Shown here piece by piece: positions 1-8,789 of a stretch of 32,286 bases of DNA (its first letter is position 1; each line of letters starts with the position of its first letter). The stretch lies in NCBI RefSeq assembly GCF_015295825.1, contig NZ_DVEH01000053.1:1-32286 (forward strand). The letters are read 5' to 3'. The notes beneath the pieces are model-generated. The model was not told the DNA's origin. It saw only the letters and a program-made list of their open reading frames with translations, and searched no databases. Made by a program: the position numbers and the translations under genes. The stretch is from Thermosynechococcus sp. M98_K2018_005. GTDB lineage: Bacteria > Cyanobacteriota > Cyanobacteriia > Thermosynechococcales > Thermosynechococcaceae.

Positions 1-52
1 AATGAGTAATACGTAGTCTTACCCTCCTCCATTAGATGTAAGGAAGTCGCAT

Positions 53-379
53 ATGGTTGCCTCATTGTCGATTTCAATGATCTATTACTTGCGGCGGTTG
101 TTGCGGCAGTATGAGCCATTTCTTCAGCCTGTCATCTATGAAGGGGCAGGGCTAGTGGCCAATGCAGAAGCAGACTTAGGGGCTGTATTAGAAAGCCTTT
201 ATCCAGACGTAGAGGAATTAGCTACGGTCATGGAACAGTTGGGCAGACTTATTCTTTTGCACCAGAAAAAAGACCTACTCTCTATTGAGCAACAGGAGGC
301 AATTGCCCAGCAAATTTTCTGGATTTTGGGATTAAAATACGTCTCATCAGGTGTGGCGAAACAATCGGTAACTGCCTAG
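53..379 (+). CDS. Small hypothetical protein, 108 aa
   Basis: I do not recognise this protein. The ATG at 53 has an AAGGA ribosome-binding motif eight bases upstream, so this start is preferred over an internal ATG nine codons later. The product is mostly predicted alpha-helical, with an acidic central part (residues about 35-60, many E, D, L and A) and no signal peptide, membrane segment or cysteine motif. Its C-terminus is short and polar. It is followed by 134 bp containing a perfect 7-bp hairpin before the GGDEF-EAL gene on the same strand, so it is probably transcribed separately. The gene is real on the grounds of start context and cyanobacterial-looking composition, but no function can be given. 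Confidence 0.6.
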   Translation: MVASLSISMIYYLRRLLRQYEPFLQPVIYEGAGLVANAEADLGAVLESLYPDVEELATVMEQLGRLILLHQKKDLLSIEQQEAIAQQIFWILGLKYVSSGVAKQSVTA

Positions 380-422
380 GCTGCAAAAAGACATAAACAT
401 CTTTATCGTTTTGAATAGAATT

Positions 423-441
423 CTCAGGAAATGCTCCTGAG
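423..441 (+). other. Perfect hairpin between the first two genes
   Basis: CTCAGGA and TCCTGAG form a 7-bp perfect inverted repeat around the loop AATGC, 44 bases after the stop of the small upstream gene. The nearest T-run (five T) lies about 14 bases after the stem, so it is not a classical terminator. It could still be a 3'-end stabilising hairpin or a weak terminator. Only the inverted repeat itself is seen. Confidence 0.35.
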
Positions 442-513
442 CATAGGAGGCTGATTTTTCCCTCAAGGCAAATTCTACTGCTATTGCACTAAACCTCAAG
501 CTAGAATAATGTC

Positions 514-2652
514 ATGGAGCACGATGCATGGTTTTTGTTTCCTCAATTTAGTTCGCCAATTATGGGTGGTCGAGCGGGTTGCGCCTTTGATTTTTCATCC
601 AGTGCGGGCCCCTATGATCTCTTGCGGAGTGTTTGTGCCCGTTTACCCCTGTTGATTATCTTCTATAACAATGAGGGGCAAATTCATTCCATCAATCAAG
701 AGGTGACAACCCAGTTGGGCTGGGATACAGGGGATTTGCTCTCGCGGGATTTTTTGACCCAGTGTTTTCCTGATCCGGAGACCCAGCGGCAGATTCGCTA
801 TTGGATGATTCATCCCCCCAATGGTTGGCAGGAAATGCCGGTTCATGGCGCCGATGGTCAAGTCCTAGAGATGATCTGGGCATTTGTGCGATTTCCCAAT
901 GGGGCGGGTCTGATCTGCGGCTACAACATTACCGATATGAAGTTGACCCAAGCAGCATTGCTGGAAACCAGCGATCGCTATGCGCTGTTGACCCGTGGCA
1001 TCAATGATGGCATCTGGGACTGGAATCTGACGACCAATGAGACGTTTTATTCCTCCCGCTGGAAAACGATTCTTGGCTATCAGGATCACGAAATTGGCAA
1101 TCACATTGACGATTGGCTGAAGCGGATACACCCCCAAGATGTCGAGCGGGTCAAATTGAATTTAATGCTCCATGTGCGCGGCCAAACCCCCCATTTCCAC
1201 CAAGAATTTCGCATTCAACATCGCAATGGTTCCTATCGTTGGGTGTTGGCACGGGGGCTAGTGCTGCGGGATGTCCATGGAAATGCCACGCGGGTTGCGG
1301 GTTCCCTAACCGATTTGACGGAACATCGCCTTGCCGAGGCGCAGTTGCTCCATGATGCCCTCCATGACTCGCTCACGGGGCTAGCCAATCGCACGCTCCT
1401 CTTTGATCGCATTGAACAGGCCGCCCGCTACGGTCGTCGTCGTCCTGACTATAAATTTGCAATTTTGTTTATTGATATTGATCGCTTTAAGGTCATCAAC
1501 GACAGCCTCGGCCATAGTTGCGGGGACATGATTCTCATTGAACTGGCCAATCGTCTCACCCGAATTGTGCGCCCCGATGACACTGTCGCTCGCATTGGTG
1601 GCGATGAGTTTGTGATTTTGCTGGACGATATTCGCGACAACAACGATGCCTTGGGGGTTTGCGATCGCATTCACTATGAACTGCGTAAACCCTTTATGGT
1701 CAAAGATCAACCGATTACGCTGCGGGTCAGCATCGGTGTGGCCCTGCGATCGCTCCACATTGAAAAAGCAGAAAACTACTTGCGCAATGCCGATATTGCC
1801 ATGTATCGTGCCAAGTTGGCAGGAGGCAATCGCTATCAAGTCTTTAGTGAAGAAATGTATTTGATGGCGCGCGATCGCCTTTCTCTCGAAGTTGAGTTGC
1901 GCCACGCCATTGAGCGGGATGAATTTACCCTCTTCTATCAGCCCATCTATCGCCTTAGTGACAATCGTCTCTACGGTTTTGAAGCCCTGATTCGCTGGGA
2001 ACATCCTACTCAAGGTTTATTGTTGCCCGAACGCTTCATTTCCCTTGCTGAGGAAACGGGACTCATTTTGCCCATTGGCGATTGGGTGATCTGGCGAGCT
2101 TGCCGCGATCTTCAGCACTGGCACGAGCAATTTCCCCAGTGTCAGGTGTCTGTGAATGTGAATTTATCGAATCGGCAACTGACGCACCCTGCCCTAGCCG
2201 AACAGGTGTTGGCGGCGCTGGAACAGACCCAGATTCCCCCCCATTGCCTAAACCTGGAAATGACGGAAAGTGTGGTCATTGATCAGCCCGATCAGGTGCG
2301 CAACATGTTACTTGAACTCAAGGCTCAAGGAATCAAGCTCAGCCTCGATGACTTTGGTATGGGCTATTCTTCCCTGTGCTACTTGACTCATCTTCCTATT
2401 GACATGCTTAAAGTCGATCGCAGCTTTGTGAAGCTGATCACTGCAACTGAGCGAAAACACCTTGTGATTGATGCCATTGTCAGCCTTGCCAAGGGGCTGG
2501 AACTAGAAGTGATTGCTGAAGGGGTGGAGCATCCCTATCAAGTGACGCGACTGCGGGAACTTGGCTGTGACTATGCCCAGGGCTATTATTTCTCGCAGCC
2601 CCTGAGTATTGAGCAGGTGGATGGCCTGCTGGCGCAGATTCATATTACTTAG
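514..2652 (+). CDS. PAS-PAS-GGDEF-EAL bifunctional cyclic-di-GMP enzyme
   Basis: This 712-aa protein is a probable cytoplasmic sensor enzyme that makes and/or breaks cyclic-di-GMP. No membrane segment is visible. Two PAS domains (about residues 45-150 and 155-275, the second with a typical PAC end) precede a GGDEF domain. The active-site GGDEF is at residues 362-366, and an RxxD inhibitory site (RPDD) sits at the canonical distance before it. The EAL domain follows, with EAL at 490-492, DDFG at 612-615 and the EGVE glutamate at 669. Both catalytic centres therefore look intact, so either activity, or both switched by the PAS input, is possible. The ATG at 514 has no clear Shine-Dalgarno; it is chosen because the frame opens there. 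The gene converges on the UPF0114 gene with a 29-bp gap. The family assignment is firm; the signal sensed is unknown. Confidence 0.93.
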   Translation: MEHDAWFLFPQFSSPIMGGRAGCAFDFSSSAGPYDLLRSVCARLPLLIIFYNNEGQIHSINQEVTTQLGWDTGDLLSRDFLTQCFPDPETQRQIRYWMIHPPNGWQEMPVHGADGQVLEMIWAFVRFPNGAGLICGYNITDMKLTQAALLETSDRYALLTRGINDGIWDWNLTTNETFYSSRWKTILGYQDHEIGNHIDDWLKRIHPQDVERVKLNLMLHVRGQTPHFHQEFRIQHRNGSYRWVLARGLVLRDVHGNATRVAGSLTDLTEHRLAEAQLLHDALHDSLTGLANRTLLFDRIEQAARYGRRRPDYKFAILFIDIDRFKVINDSLGHSCGDMILIELANRLTRIVRPDDTVARIGGDEFVILLDDIRDNNDALGVCDRIHYELRKPFMVKDQPITLRVSIGVALRSLHIEKAENYLRNADIAMYRAKLAGGNRYQVFSEEMYLMARDRLSLEVELRHAIERDEFTLFYQPIYRLSDNRLYGFEALIRWEHPTQGLLLPERFISLAEETGLILPIGDWVIWRACRDLQHWHEQFPQCQVSVNVNLSNRQLTHPALAEQVLAALEQTQIPPHCLNLEMTESVVIDQPDQVRNMLLELKAQGIKLSLDDFGMGYSSLCYLTHLPIDMLKVDRSFVKLITATERKHLVIDAIVSLAKGLELEVIAEGVEHPYQVTRLRELGCDYAQGYYFSQPLSIEQVDGLLAQIHIT
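971..978. repeat. HIP1 octamer (one example of about fifty)
   Basis: GCGATCGC at this place is one of roughly fifty copies in the window (counted by eye), on average one per 0.6 kb, inside and between genes. This density is a known feature of many cyanobacterial genomes. HIP1 is not a mobile repeat and is not annotated copy by copy here. Confidence 0.9.
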
Positions 2653-2681
2653 AAACACCATTTCTTGCAGACCCTAAGCCT

Positions 2682-3221
2682 CTAGTGATGGGCTTCTGAA
2701 CTGACGCGATACATCAAATATGTGCTGATGGCAATAATCAGAATTGCGGTGGCCAGGTACAGTAAGTCAACGGGCGTTTTGACACTGAAGGCAATGAGTT
2801 GCTTAAAGAAAGTTACCACCAGAGCCATGACGATTGTTTTCAGCAATTTATCCTTAAGCTGATCTAAGCTCTGAGCCTGCATCAGGGAAACATCAGTGGC
2901 GCGATCGCGAGCCAGACCCGCATCGAGTTTAGAAATAAACAGTTCATAGATACCGAGGGCAAACAGCAATAAAATAATGCCAATTAAATACAAATCAATA
3001 CCCGTGATGATGTAGCCAAGGGTTTTGATATAAATTGTCGAATCCCCATAATTGCGGAACTGGATGCCCAGCCCTAGAAGAATTTCATGGCTACCGAGAA
3101 TAAATAGAGCAAAGGTACTCAGTAGGCTAAAAATGACTGGAATAATGACAAAAAGACGGAAATACCAGAGAAAAGGCTCAACAAGCCTCTCCAGTCGTGA
3201 CAATCGTCGCATTAAGATCAC
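2682..3221 (-). CDS. UPF0114 (YqhA-like) integral membrane protein
   Basis: This protein of about 179 aa belongs to UPF0114 (YqhA family), whose biochemical role is not established. It has membrane segments near residues 20-45, 70-95, 120-145 and 145-170. The family-typical loop after the second membrane stretch ends in a FISKLD-like turn, and the C-terminus is VDLLYLA followed by a last hydrophobic helix. The start is probably the GTG at 3221, six bases after AGGAG. An upstream TTG (3224) and an in-frame ATG 12 bases later are alternatives. The gene lies tail to tail with the GGDEF-EAL gene. Upstream is a stretch containing a possible transporter remnant and then leuB on the same strand, so its promoter should lie within 3222-3420. 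Confidence 0.82.
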   Translation of the reverse strand: MILMRRLSRLERLVEPFLWYFRLFVIIPVIFSLLSTFALFILGSHEILLGLGIQFRNYGDSTIYIKTLGYIITGIDLYLIGIILLLFALGIYELFISKLDAGLARDRATDVSLMQAQSLDQLKDKLLKTIVMALVVTFFKQLIAFSVKTPVDLLYLATAILIIAISTYLMYRVSSEAHH

Positions 3222-3307
3222 CAAAAGCTCCTAACATCCTAGCAGAGGAAAACATAGGCTACATCAAGGGCGTATGTTCCCGAAGTGTCGAAGCGCCTCA
3301 ATGATCC

Positions 3308-3420
3308 TCAGTGGAGATGGTTGGTGTCAGCAGTGCCACGACTTTTGTCGAGCAAGAACAGCAGGGGTAGAGAGCAGATGAAGACCCCACCGACGAAACG
3401 GAATACATCGGCAAACGAGC
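3308..3420 (-). pseudogene. Possible C-terminal remnant of an MFS (DHA2/EmrB-type) transporter
   Basis: Read on the minus strand in the frame ending with TGA at 3310-3308, this stretch encodes 36 residues: SFADVFRFVGGVFICSLPLL, then a leucine-rich end and a polar tail. The pattern of an FADVF turn, a final hydrophobic helix and a short polar tail is what I know from the last transmembrane helix of DHA2-family drug exporters. The frame has no start and is closed by a stop inside leuB just upstream, so the rest of the gene is gone. It abuts the leuB stop codon exactly. The sequence and reading frame are seen directly; the family is inferred from resemblance only, and chance is possible for so short a piece. 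Confidence 0.42.
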
Positions 3421-4506
3421 CTACTTAGACAATTCCCTGATTAAGAGGTTGCCCATTTCACGACAGCCGACAAGCGTACAGCCTTCAGACATTAAATCGC
3501 CCGTGCGGTAGCCTTGATCTAAAACAGCAGTAATCGCTGCTTCGATCGCCTGTGCTGCCGCTGGTTGGTTGAGGCCATAACGCAGCATCATGGCTGCACT
3601 GAGCACCATTGCCAAGGGATTTGCTTTGTCTTGACCAGCAATGTCCGGTGCAGAACCATGAACCGGTTCAAACAGGCCCGGCCCTGATTCCCCTAGGCTG
3701 GCGGAGGGGAGCATACCAATACTGCCCGTGAGCATGGCGGCAATATCGGAGAGAATATCGCCAAATAAGTTACTAGTGACAATCGTGTCAAACTGTTTCG
3801 GGGCGCGCACCAGTTGCATTGCGGCATTGTCCACGTAGAGGTGGGTGAGTTCCACATCGGGATATTCAGCGCTGAGGGCAGTCAGGCGATCGCGCCACAG
3901 TTGGGAAACTTCAAGGACATTGGCTTTGTCCACCGAGCAGAGCTTGCCCTGCCGTTTGCGAGCAGTTTCAAAAGCAACACGGCCAATGCGATCAATTTCC
4001 GTGGCAGTGTAGGCCATCGTATTCACCCCCCGCTGCTCACCAGTTTCCGTGGTGAAAATACCGCGCGGTTGACCAAAGTAAATGCCGCCAGTCAGTTCGC
4101 GCACGACTATAAGATCCACACCCACAATCACTTCCGGCTTGAGGGACGAGGCATGGAGCAGTTGGGGAAAGATTTTGGCGGGGCGTAAGTTAGCAAATAA
4201 ACCCAGACCAGCACGAAGGGCAAGTAATCCCGTTTCCGGGCGCAGATGACGGGGTAAGCTATCCCACTGCGTTCCGCCAATGGCGGCTAAAAGCACGGCA
4301 TCACTTTCACGACAGGTTTCCAGCGTTGCTGCTGGCAAGGGGTCCCCCACAGCATCAATGGCAGAGCCGCCCACAAGGGCAGGAATAAAGTCAAAGGCCA
4401 ATTCAAAGCGAGGGGCGATCGCCCGCAGCACCTCGAGGGCAACAGCCGTAATTTCTGGACCAATACCATCCCCGGCCAAAACAGCAATGCGATACGTGGT
4501 TGCCAT
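3421..4506 (-). CDS. leuB: 3-isopropylmalate dehydrogenase
   Basis: LeuB oxidises and decarboxylates 3-isopropylmalate with NAD in leucine biosynthesis, as a cytoplasmic dimer. The 361-aa length is normal for the family. The N-terminus [12 protein letters not shown] is the classic start. The signature near residues 240-260 ([19 protein letters not shown]) carries the metal-binding aspartates, and the motif [15 protein letters not shown] follows. The loop [13 protein letters not shown] marks the isopropylmalate-type rather than isocitrate-type enzyme. The start is the ATG at 4506, preceded by a purine-rich GAGACAGGC. It lies 57 bp downstream of the pentapeptide-repeat gene on the same strand and could share its transcript. 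No other leu gene is nearby, as is usual in cyanobacteria. Confidence 0.97.
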   Translation of the reverse strand: MATTYRIAVLAGDGIGPEITAVALEVLRAIAPRFELAFDFIPALVGGSAIDAVGDPLPAATLETCRESDAVLLAAIGGTQWDSLPRHLRPETGLLALRAGLGLFANLRPAKIFPQLLHASSLKPEVIVGVDLIVVRELTGGIYFGQPRGIFTTETGEQRGVNTMAYTATEIDRIGRVAFETARKRQGKLCSVDKANVLEVSQLWRDRLTALSAEYPDVELTHLYVDNAAMQLVRAPKQFDTIVTSNLFGDILSDIAAMLTGSIGMLPSASLGESGPGLFEPVHGSAPDIAGQDKANPLAMVLSAAMMLRYGLNQPAAAQAIEAAITAVLDQGYRTGDLMSEGCTLVGCREMGNLLIRELSK

Positions 4507-4563
4507 GCCTGTCTCAAAATCACCGATCTTCTAATCTACACCAGCAGCGGTTTTCCCTTGAGG

Positions 4564-5493
4564 CTATTCCGAGAGATCGCCATTCGGCAGAATCGCCTCG
4601 CTCATATCCACGGCACTGAGATCAACGCCATTGAGACTGGCACCGGTAAGAATGGCTTCAATGAGATTGGCTCCCCGCAGATCAGCGCTGCTGAGATTAG
4701 CCCCCATTAAGTTGGCACCAATGAGAATAGCGGAACTCAGATCTGCTCCCCGCAACAGTGCTTGGGCAAGGCTCACTCCCCGTAAATCCGCGCCAACAAG
4801 GTTGGCTTTGTCCAAACAGGCATGACGTAAATTGGCTTCCTTGAAGGCCACTTCGCGGAGATTGGCTTCCTCAAGGCGAGCACGACGCAGATTCGCCCCA
4901 ATCAAAATTGCCCGTTCTAGGTTGGCCTGCTGCAAATTGGTGGCACTGAGATTGGCACCCCGCAAATTGGCCTGTACCAGTTGACTTTCCCGCAAGACGG
5001 CATCCGCAAGATCAGCGCCCCGCAAGTAAGCTTCAGTTAAGTTGGCACGGGTGAGGTTGGCACGCTCTAGCTCGGCAAGGGTGAGATCGGTGAGCGTCAG
5101 ATTGGCATCCCGCAAGATGGCTTCACTAAGTTGGGCGCCGGTGAGGTTGGCCTCACTGAGATCGGCATTAGCAAGGTTGGCACGGGTGAGATCGGCTCCT
5201 GTCAGGTTAGCTTTGCGCAGAGACACCCAGCGTAGATCGGCACTGATTAAAATTACGCCCCGCAGATCAGCCCCCCGCAGATCCGCTTGACTGAGATTGA
5301 CGCCAGTGAGAATTGCCCCCCGCAAATCGGCTCCTTGCAGATTCGTGCTCTGTAGGGCAGCATCGGTGAGATCCGCACGAGAAAGGTCAATGCCTGTCAA
5401 AATACACCGACTCAGGTTGGCGCGGCGCAACCGTATCCCCGCAAAGTCGCGATCGCCAACGCTATATCGTTTCAGCAAAACATCTGGTTCCAC
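4564..5493 (-). CDS. Long pentapeptide-repeat protein
   Basis: This 309-aa protein consists almost wholly of about 55 consecutive A(D/N)LXX pentapeptides from residue 18 to about residue 300, which predicts a single right-handed quadrilateral beta-helix. The repeats are unusually regular and uninterrupted. A 17-residue head (GTG start, then EPDVLLKRYSVGDRDF) precedes them and a short acidic tail follows. Such proteins are numerous in cyanobacteria and mostly have no known role; a few relatives elsewhere mimic DNA and bind gyrase, but nothing here shows that. No signal peptide is present, so it is probably cytoplasmic. The repeats create long meaningless open frames on the opposite strand. It lies between the DUF3352 gene (70 bp upstream) and leuB. 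Confidence 0.93.
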   Translation of the reverse strand: MEPDVLLKRYSVGDRDFAGIRLRRANLSRCILTGIDLSRADLTDAALQSTNLQGADLRGAILTGVNLSQADLRGADLRGVILISADLRWVSLRKANLTGADLTRANLANADLSEANLTGAQLSEAILRDANLTLTDLTLAELERANLTRANLTEAYLRGADLADAVLRESQLVQANLRGANLSATNLQQANLERAILIGANLRRARLEEANLREVAFKEANLRHACLDKANLVGADLRGVSLAQALLRGADLSSAILIGANLMGANLSSADLRGANLIEAILTGASLNGVDLSAVDMSEAILPNGDLSE

Positions 5494-5563
5494 AGTAATT
5501 TAGTCACATCCTTAAGTAGCAAATCTGCGTCTAGTTTTAGGGTTCCTCCGGCGTTGGCTAAAC

Positions 5564-7159
5564 CTACGGTGGTGAAGTGGGTTTTAAGCGAATTCGAGCG
5601 ATGTAGTGGGTCAACTGATTGTCCCGCACATAACTGGTGATGCCTAGGGCAGCAAAGGGTTGGAGCGATCGCGCCACTTCAGGTGCCAGTTCGGGCAAGA
5701 GCAAGTTATTTTGCAGTGACCCAAGGTTACTCAAATTCAGGTAGAACTGCGTGTCCTTGGGCTGGGGCAGTACTGCACGGTAGAGGGGAGAGTCGGCCAG
5801 GGAGCGCTCAGGGCGAGTACTCATATCCGTCAAAGGGCCGAGTCCTAAGAAGAGAGTCTGGTCATTCAGCCAACCATGCTGCCCCACCGGCAAACCCGGG
5901 GGAATGCGCCAAGTGGTGATTGGTTGCGGTTCTGTTGCTGTTTGTTGTACTTGCCACCGCAGGCGATCGCGAATTTGGGTATCCAGTTGGCTCAGGGTTT
6001 GACTGGCTTGGGAGCGATTGCTGGTCTGACTGAGAAAGAGCAAACTAGGGGCATTGCCCAGGGCGGGAACGGGCACAAAGGCGGCAGCAAATTCGCCATC
6101 CATCCAAGGCACAAAGGCCTGTTGCCAATCGAGGCCAGTGAGATCTTTAACCGTGCTGGCGATCGTCTCTTTTACCGAGGCGGGCGTATTCTGCCATAAA
6201 TTCTTGAAGGAGCCTGTACCGTAAAAAGCAAGGGTTGTTTCCGGCACAAGACGACTGAGTTCACGGCTTGGCCCTTCACTGACGAGGGCTTGATTCTGCT
6301 CAGGGCGCCAAGTCACCGCCGCCAATTCGATTTGCTCAGGGGTCATATCTGCGGTGAGCACCATCCCTTGCAGTTCCCGCGGGGGTTCAGGCAGACTTCC
6401 CTCAGGGGCGACCATCTGACTGGCTAAAAAGGCGGGCAAGTTCAAATAGAGTTCTACCAAAGGGCGATGATCCGATAACCCTTTCACTGCCTGCTGATAG
6501 ATGGGCTGGCTGGCAATGCCGTTGTTGGCTTGGGCGGTGGCAATGACTTGTTGCAGGGCGCTCTGGTGCTGACTCCAGAGGATATAGGCCTGATTCTCAT
6601 GCTTAACAAGGGCAATCGCGCCGCTATCGGGGTCAGGGAGAATCCCCTTGGCCTTGAAAATTTTCACCCCGTTGATTTCTGTGAGCGGTTCGCCAATCAC
6701 ACTTTGCAGGAGTTGCTCCCCCATCGGTACATTTAGGGTCGGCACAATCCAAACGTAGGGCGGTACCGGCGATTCTCTAACGGATTCTGGAGTAGTGGGC
6801 AACAACACCACTGTGGCTTGGTCACCAATAAAGGGGCGCACATCCTTGAGGTAATCCAGTTGCGCCAGATTCACCCCCTTTGGCGAGAGCGGATCATAGG
6901 TGGGGACCAACCACGGTTGGGCTTGCAACAGGCCACTTTTGGCAAGGGCTTCCCAAGGCTTGGGATCCGTGGGTAAGGTGAGGGTCAGTAGGGCGCTATT
7001 GGGGGCGATCGCCATTCCGGGCGCGATCGGACGTTGACTAAACCGTTGCCATAAGAAAACCCCAGCGGCTGCCCCTACAATAACCACGGCAACACCACCC
7101 ACCAGCCAAGGGCGGAACCGACGGGGAGACTGAACCGAAAGCTGAGAGTCCGTGGTCAT
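5564..7159 (-). CDS. DUF3352 membrane-anchored protein
   Basis: This 531-aa protein matches what I know of the cyanobacterial DUF3352 family, whose function is undescribed. It has a short basic cytoplasmic head, one membrane segment (about residues 16-38, [20 protein letters not shown]) and a large predicted periplasmic or lumenal domain. That domain contains two similar halves with [11 protein letters not shown] and [13 protein letters not shown] type segments and many prolines. The chosen ATG at 7159 overlaps the cofH stop as ATGA, a hallmark of translational coupling; a longer frame reaches 7222 inside cofH but lacks this logic. Position directly behind cofH suggests co-expression, though not necessarily a shared function. 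The family call is fairly sure. Confidence 0.85.
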   Translation of the reverse strand: MTTDSQLSVQSPRRFRPWLVGGVAVVIVGAAAGVFLWQRFSQRPIAPGMAIAPNSALLTLTLPTDPKPWEALAKSGLLQAQPWLVPTYDPLSPKGVNLAQLDYLKDVRPFIGDQATVVLLPTTPESVRESPVPPYVWIVPTLNVPMGEQLLQSVIGEPLTEINGVKIFKAKGILPDPDSGAIALVKHENQAYILWSQHQSALQQVIATAQANNGIASQPIYQQAVKGLSDHRPLVELYLNLPAFLASQMVAPEGSLPEPPRELQGMVLTADMTPEQIELAAVTWRPEQNQALVSEGPSRELSRLVPETTLAFYGTGSFKNLWQNTPASVKETIASTVKDLTGLDWQQAFVPWMDGEFAAAFVPVPALGNAPSLLFLSQTSNRSQASQTLSQLDTQIRDRLRWQVQQTATEPQPITTWRIPPGLPVGQHGWLNDQTLFLGLGPLTDMSTRPERSLADSPLYRAVLPQPKDTQFYLNLSNLGSLQNNLLLPELAPEVARSLQPFAALGITSYVRDNQLTHYIARIRLKPTSPP

Positions 7160-8337
7160 CGCAACTCTCCAACGGGATGGTAAAGTGTGGTGCGCTGACG
7201 TGGGGTTCGCCCTAAGGAGCAAATTGCTGCCACCAGATCTGCTGGACTGACGCCCGTGCCCCCCTGTGCTCCAGCCACTGAGGTAATGTGTTCTTCCATC
7301 AGCGTTCCCCCCAAATCATTACAGCCCCAATTCAGTGCCATTGTCGCACCCCCAAGGCCAAGTTTGACCCAACTGGGCTGATGGTTGGCAATCCACTGCC
7401 CCAAAAAGAGCCGCGCCACTGCCGTCAGCACTAATGTCGGTAATAACTGCGGTTGGTGGTGTCCTACCCATTGTCGCATTGCCTTGGGGGCAAGTTCCCC
7501 CACGTAGGGCAGCAGTATAAACTCGGTGATGCGGGCGGGATAGTCGTGTTCCAAAGCCCTTTGCTGAAGTTGCTGTAGGTGTTGTAGGTGAGCCACCTGA
7601 TCCGCTGGCGTTTCAATGTGGCCGCAGAGCATTGTACTGGTTGTCCACACCCCCAAACGATGGGCCGTCTCAACAATCGCAAGCCAAGTGGCGGTGTTCA
7701 TTTTCTCAGGACAGATTTTTGCCCGCACCCGATCTACCAACACCTCAGCGGCGGTACCGGGCATGGAGTCTACCCCAGTCTGATGCAGGACATCAATCAC
7801 TTGGGCATAGGAGAGGCCATCCTCGCGGGCAATAAATTCAATTTCTTGGGGCGAAAAGGCGTGGAGATGGATTTCAGGAAAGGCAGTTTTAATTTCCCGC
7901 ACAAGGAATTGGTAATAGCACAAACTGGAGCCACATTCTTTAGCGGCTGGATTGAGTCCCCCCTGCATACAGATTTCTGTCGCCCCTTGGGCAACTGCAT
8001 CAGCCACTTTGCTCAGGATCGTGTCAATGTCGAGCCAGTAGGCATCGGCAGCGGTGGCATCGCGACGAAAGGCACAAAAGCCACAGTGCTGTTCACAGAT
8101 ATTGGTGAAGTTGATGTTGCGGTTTATCACATAGGTGACGGTGTCCCCCACCTGTTGTTGGCGCAGGCGATCGCTAGCGGTTTGTAGTGCCCTGAGTAGA
8201 GGGGGCAATGGTTCTTGAGGATCACTGCTTGCGGCTAAGGGAAGAGCGGCTGTCAAAAGGGTGAGGGCTTGTTGGGCAGAAATGCCATTGTGGGTCAAAA
8301 TCTCCTCTAGCTCGGGGATTGCCGCTATGGTCTGCAT
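7156..8337 (-). CDS. cofH: FO synthase subunit 2 (radical SAM), CofH
   Basis: CofH is the radical SAM half of the two-protein FO synthase. It joins 5-amino-6-ribitylaminouracil with tyrosine on the way to 7,8-didemethyl-8-hydroxy-5-deazariboflavin, the antenna pigment of many cyanobacterial photolyases and the core of F420. The cluster motif CxxxCxxC is seen as CEQHCGFC, near residues 81-88. It is followed by [10 protein letters not shown] and HAFSPQE, and the end [16 protein letters not shown] is typical of CofH/MqnC relatives. The choice between ATG 8337 and GTG 8340 is open; the GGAG upstream fits both. No cofG partner lies in the window, and the genes are often unlinked in cyanobacteria. 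It overlaps the DUF3352 gene by four bases and is divergent from the BMC gene. A menaquinone-pathway MqnC is less likely given the ICEQHC context. Confidence 0.9.
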   Translation of the reverse strand: MQTIAAIPELEEILTHNGISAQQALTLLTAALPLAASSDPQEPLPPLLRALQTASDRLRQQQVGDTVTYVINRNINFTNICEQHCGFCAFRRDATAADAYWLDIDTILSKVADAVAQGATEICMQGGLNPAAKECGSSLCYYQFLVREIKTAFPEIHLHAFSPQEIEFIAREDGLSYAQVIDVLHQTGVDSMPGTAAEVLVDRVRAKICPEKMNTATWLAIVETAHRLGVWTTSTMLCGHIETPADQVAHLQHLQQLQQRALEHDYPARITEFILLPYVGELAPKAMRQWVGHHQPQLLPTLVLTAVARLFLGQWIANHQPSWVKLGLGGATMALNWGCNDLGGTLMEEHITSVAGAQGGTGVSPADLVAAICSLGRTPRQRTTLYHPVGELR

Positions 8338-8431
8338 CACATCTACTCCACCTTGAGGAATAGGGCACCGTTTTTATAGCTTAACCACAGTCCTTTTCTA
8401 AAATATGGGAGACGTGGAAGGGGGAATCAGG

Positions 8432-8734
8432 ATGGCAGCAGAAGCGGTGGGCATGGTGCAGGTCTTGGGGTACCCGGCAGCCCTTGCTGTGGCCGATACA
8501 CTGGTGAAAGCGGCTCAGGTCACCCTTGTCAGTTGTGAGGGGATTGGTGCAGGCTATTGGACAGTGGTGATTCGGGGAGAGGTGGCGGACGTGAATGCGG
8601 CGGTTCGAGCAGCGCGATCGCTCAGTGGCCACGCGATCATCTCCCATCAGATTATTGCCCGCCCCGATGGCAATCTCGAACAGGTTCTACCGATTGTAGT
8701 CCCTCAGCAACCACCCGAGGATTTTCTACTTTAA
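8432..8734 (+). CDS. BMC-H microcompartment shell protein, CcmK-like
   Basis: This 100-aa protein is a single BMC-domain hexamer subunit of the carboxysome shell type. It begins AVGMVQVLGYPAALAVADTL, then KAAQVTLV, followed by the central-pore loop GIGAG, RGEVADVNAAV and the end IARPDGNLEQVLP, all at the places expected for CcmK. The start at 8432 is preferred because GGAAGGGGG and CAGG precede it and it gives the usual N-terminus; an ATG at 8405 would add nine non-conserved residues. Pore loop and C-terminus differ from the major CcmK1/CcmK2 type, which suggests a minor shell protein of the CcmK3/K4 kind. It stands alone: no other carboxysome gene is present here. Which paralogue it is I cannot say without alignment. 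Confidence 0.88.
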   Translation: MAAEAVGMVQVLGYPAALAVADTLVKAAQVTLVSCEGIGAGYWTVVIRGEVADVNAAVRAARSLSGHAIISHQIIARPDGNLEQVLPIVVPQQPPEDFLL

Positions 8735-8789
8735 GGTGTTTTGAATGGGCGGCTGAGGTAGGAGCCGTCGCACTGACCCTACTCGGCTA

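Noticed and set aside
1381-2013. 210-codon minus-strand frame inside the GGDEF-EAL gene
   Set aside because: It lies entirely opposite a gene with intact catalytic motifs and has no protein-like pattern of its own. It is a shadow frame.
4631-5503. Chain of R/S/A/L-repeat frames on plus opposite the pentapeptide-repeat gene
   Set aside because: They mirror the 15-bp periodicity of the minus-strand repeats and are not separate proteins.
7588-8187. 199-codon plus-strand frame inside cofH
   Set aside because: Antisense to the radical SAM gene with intact cluster motif; no domain of its own.
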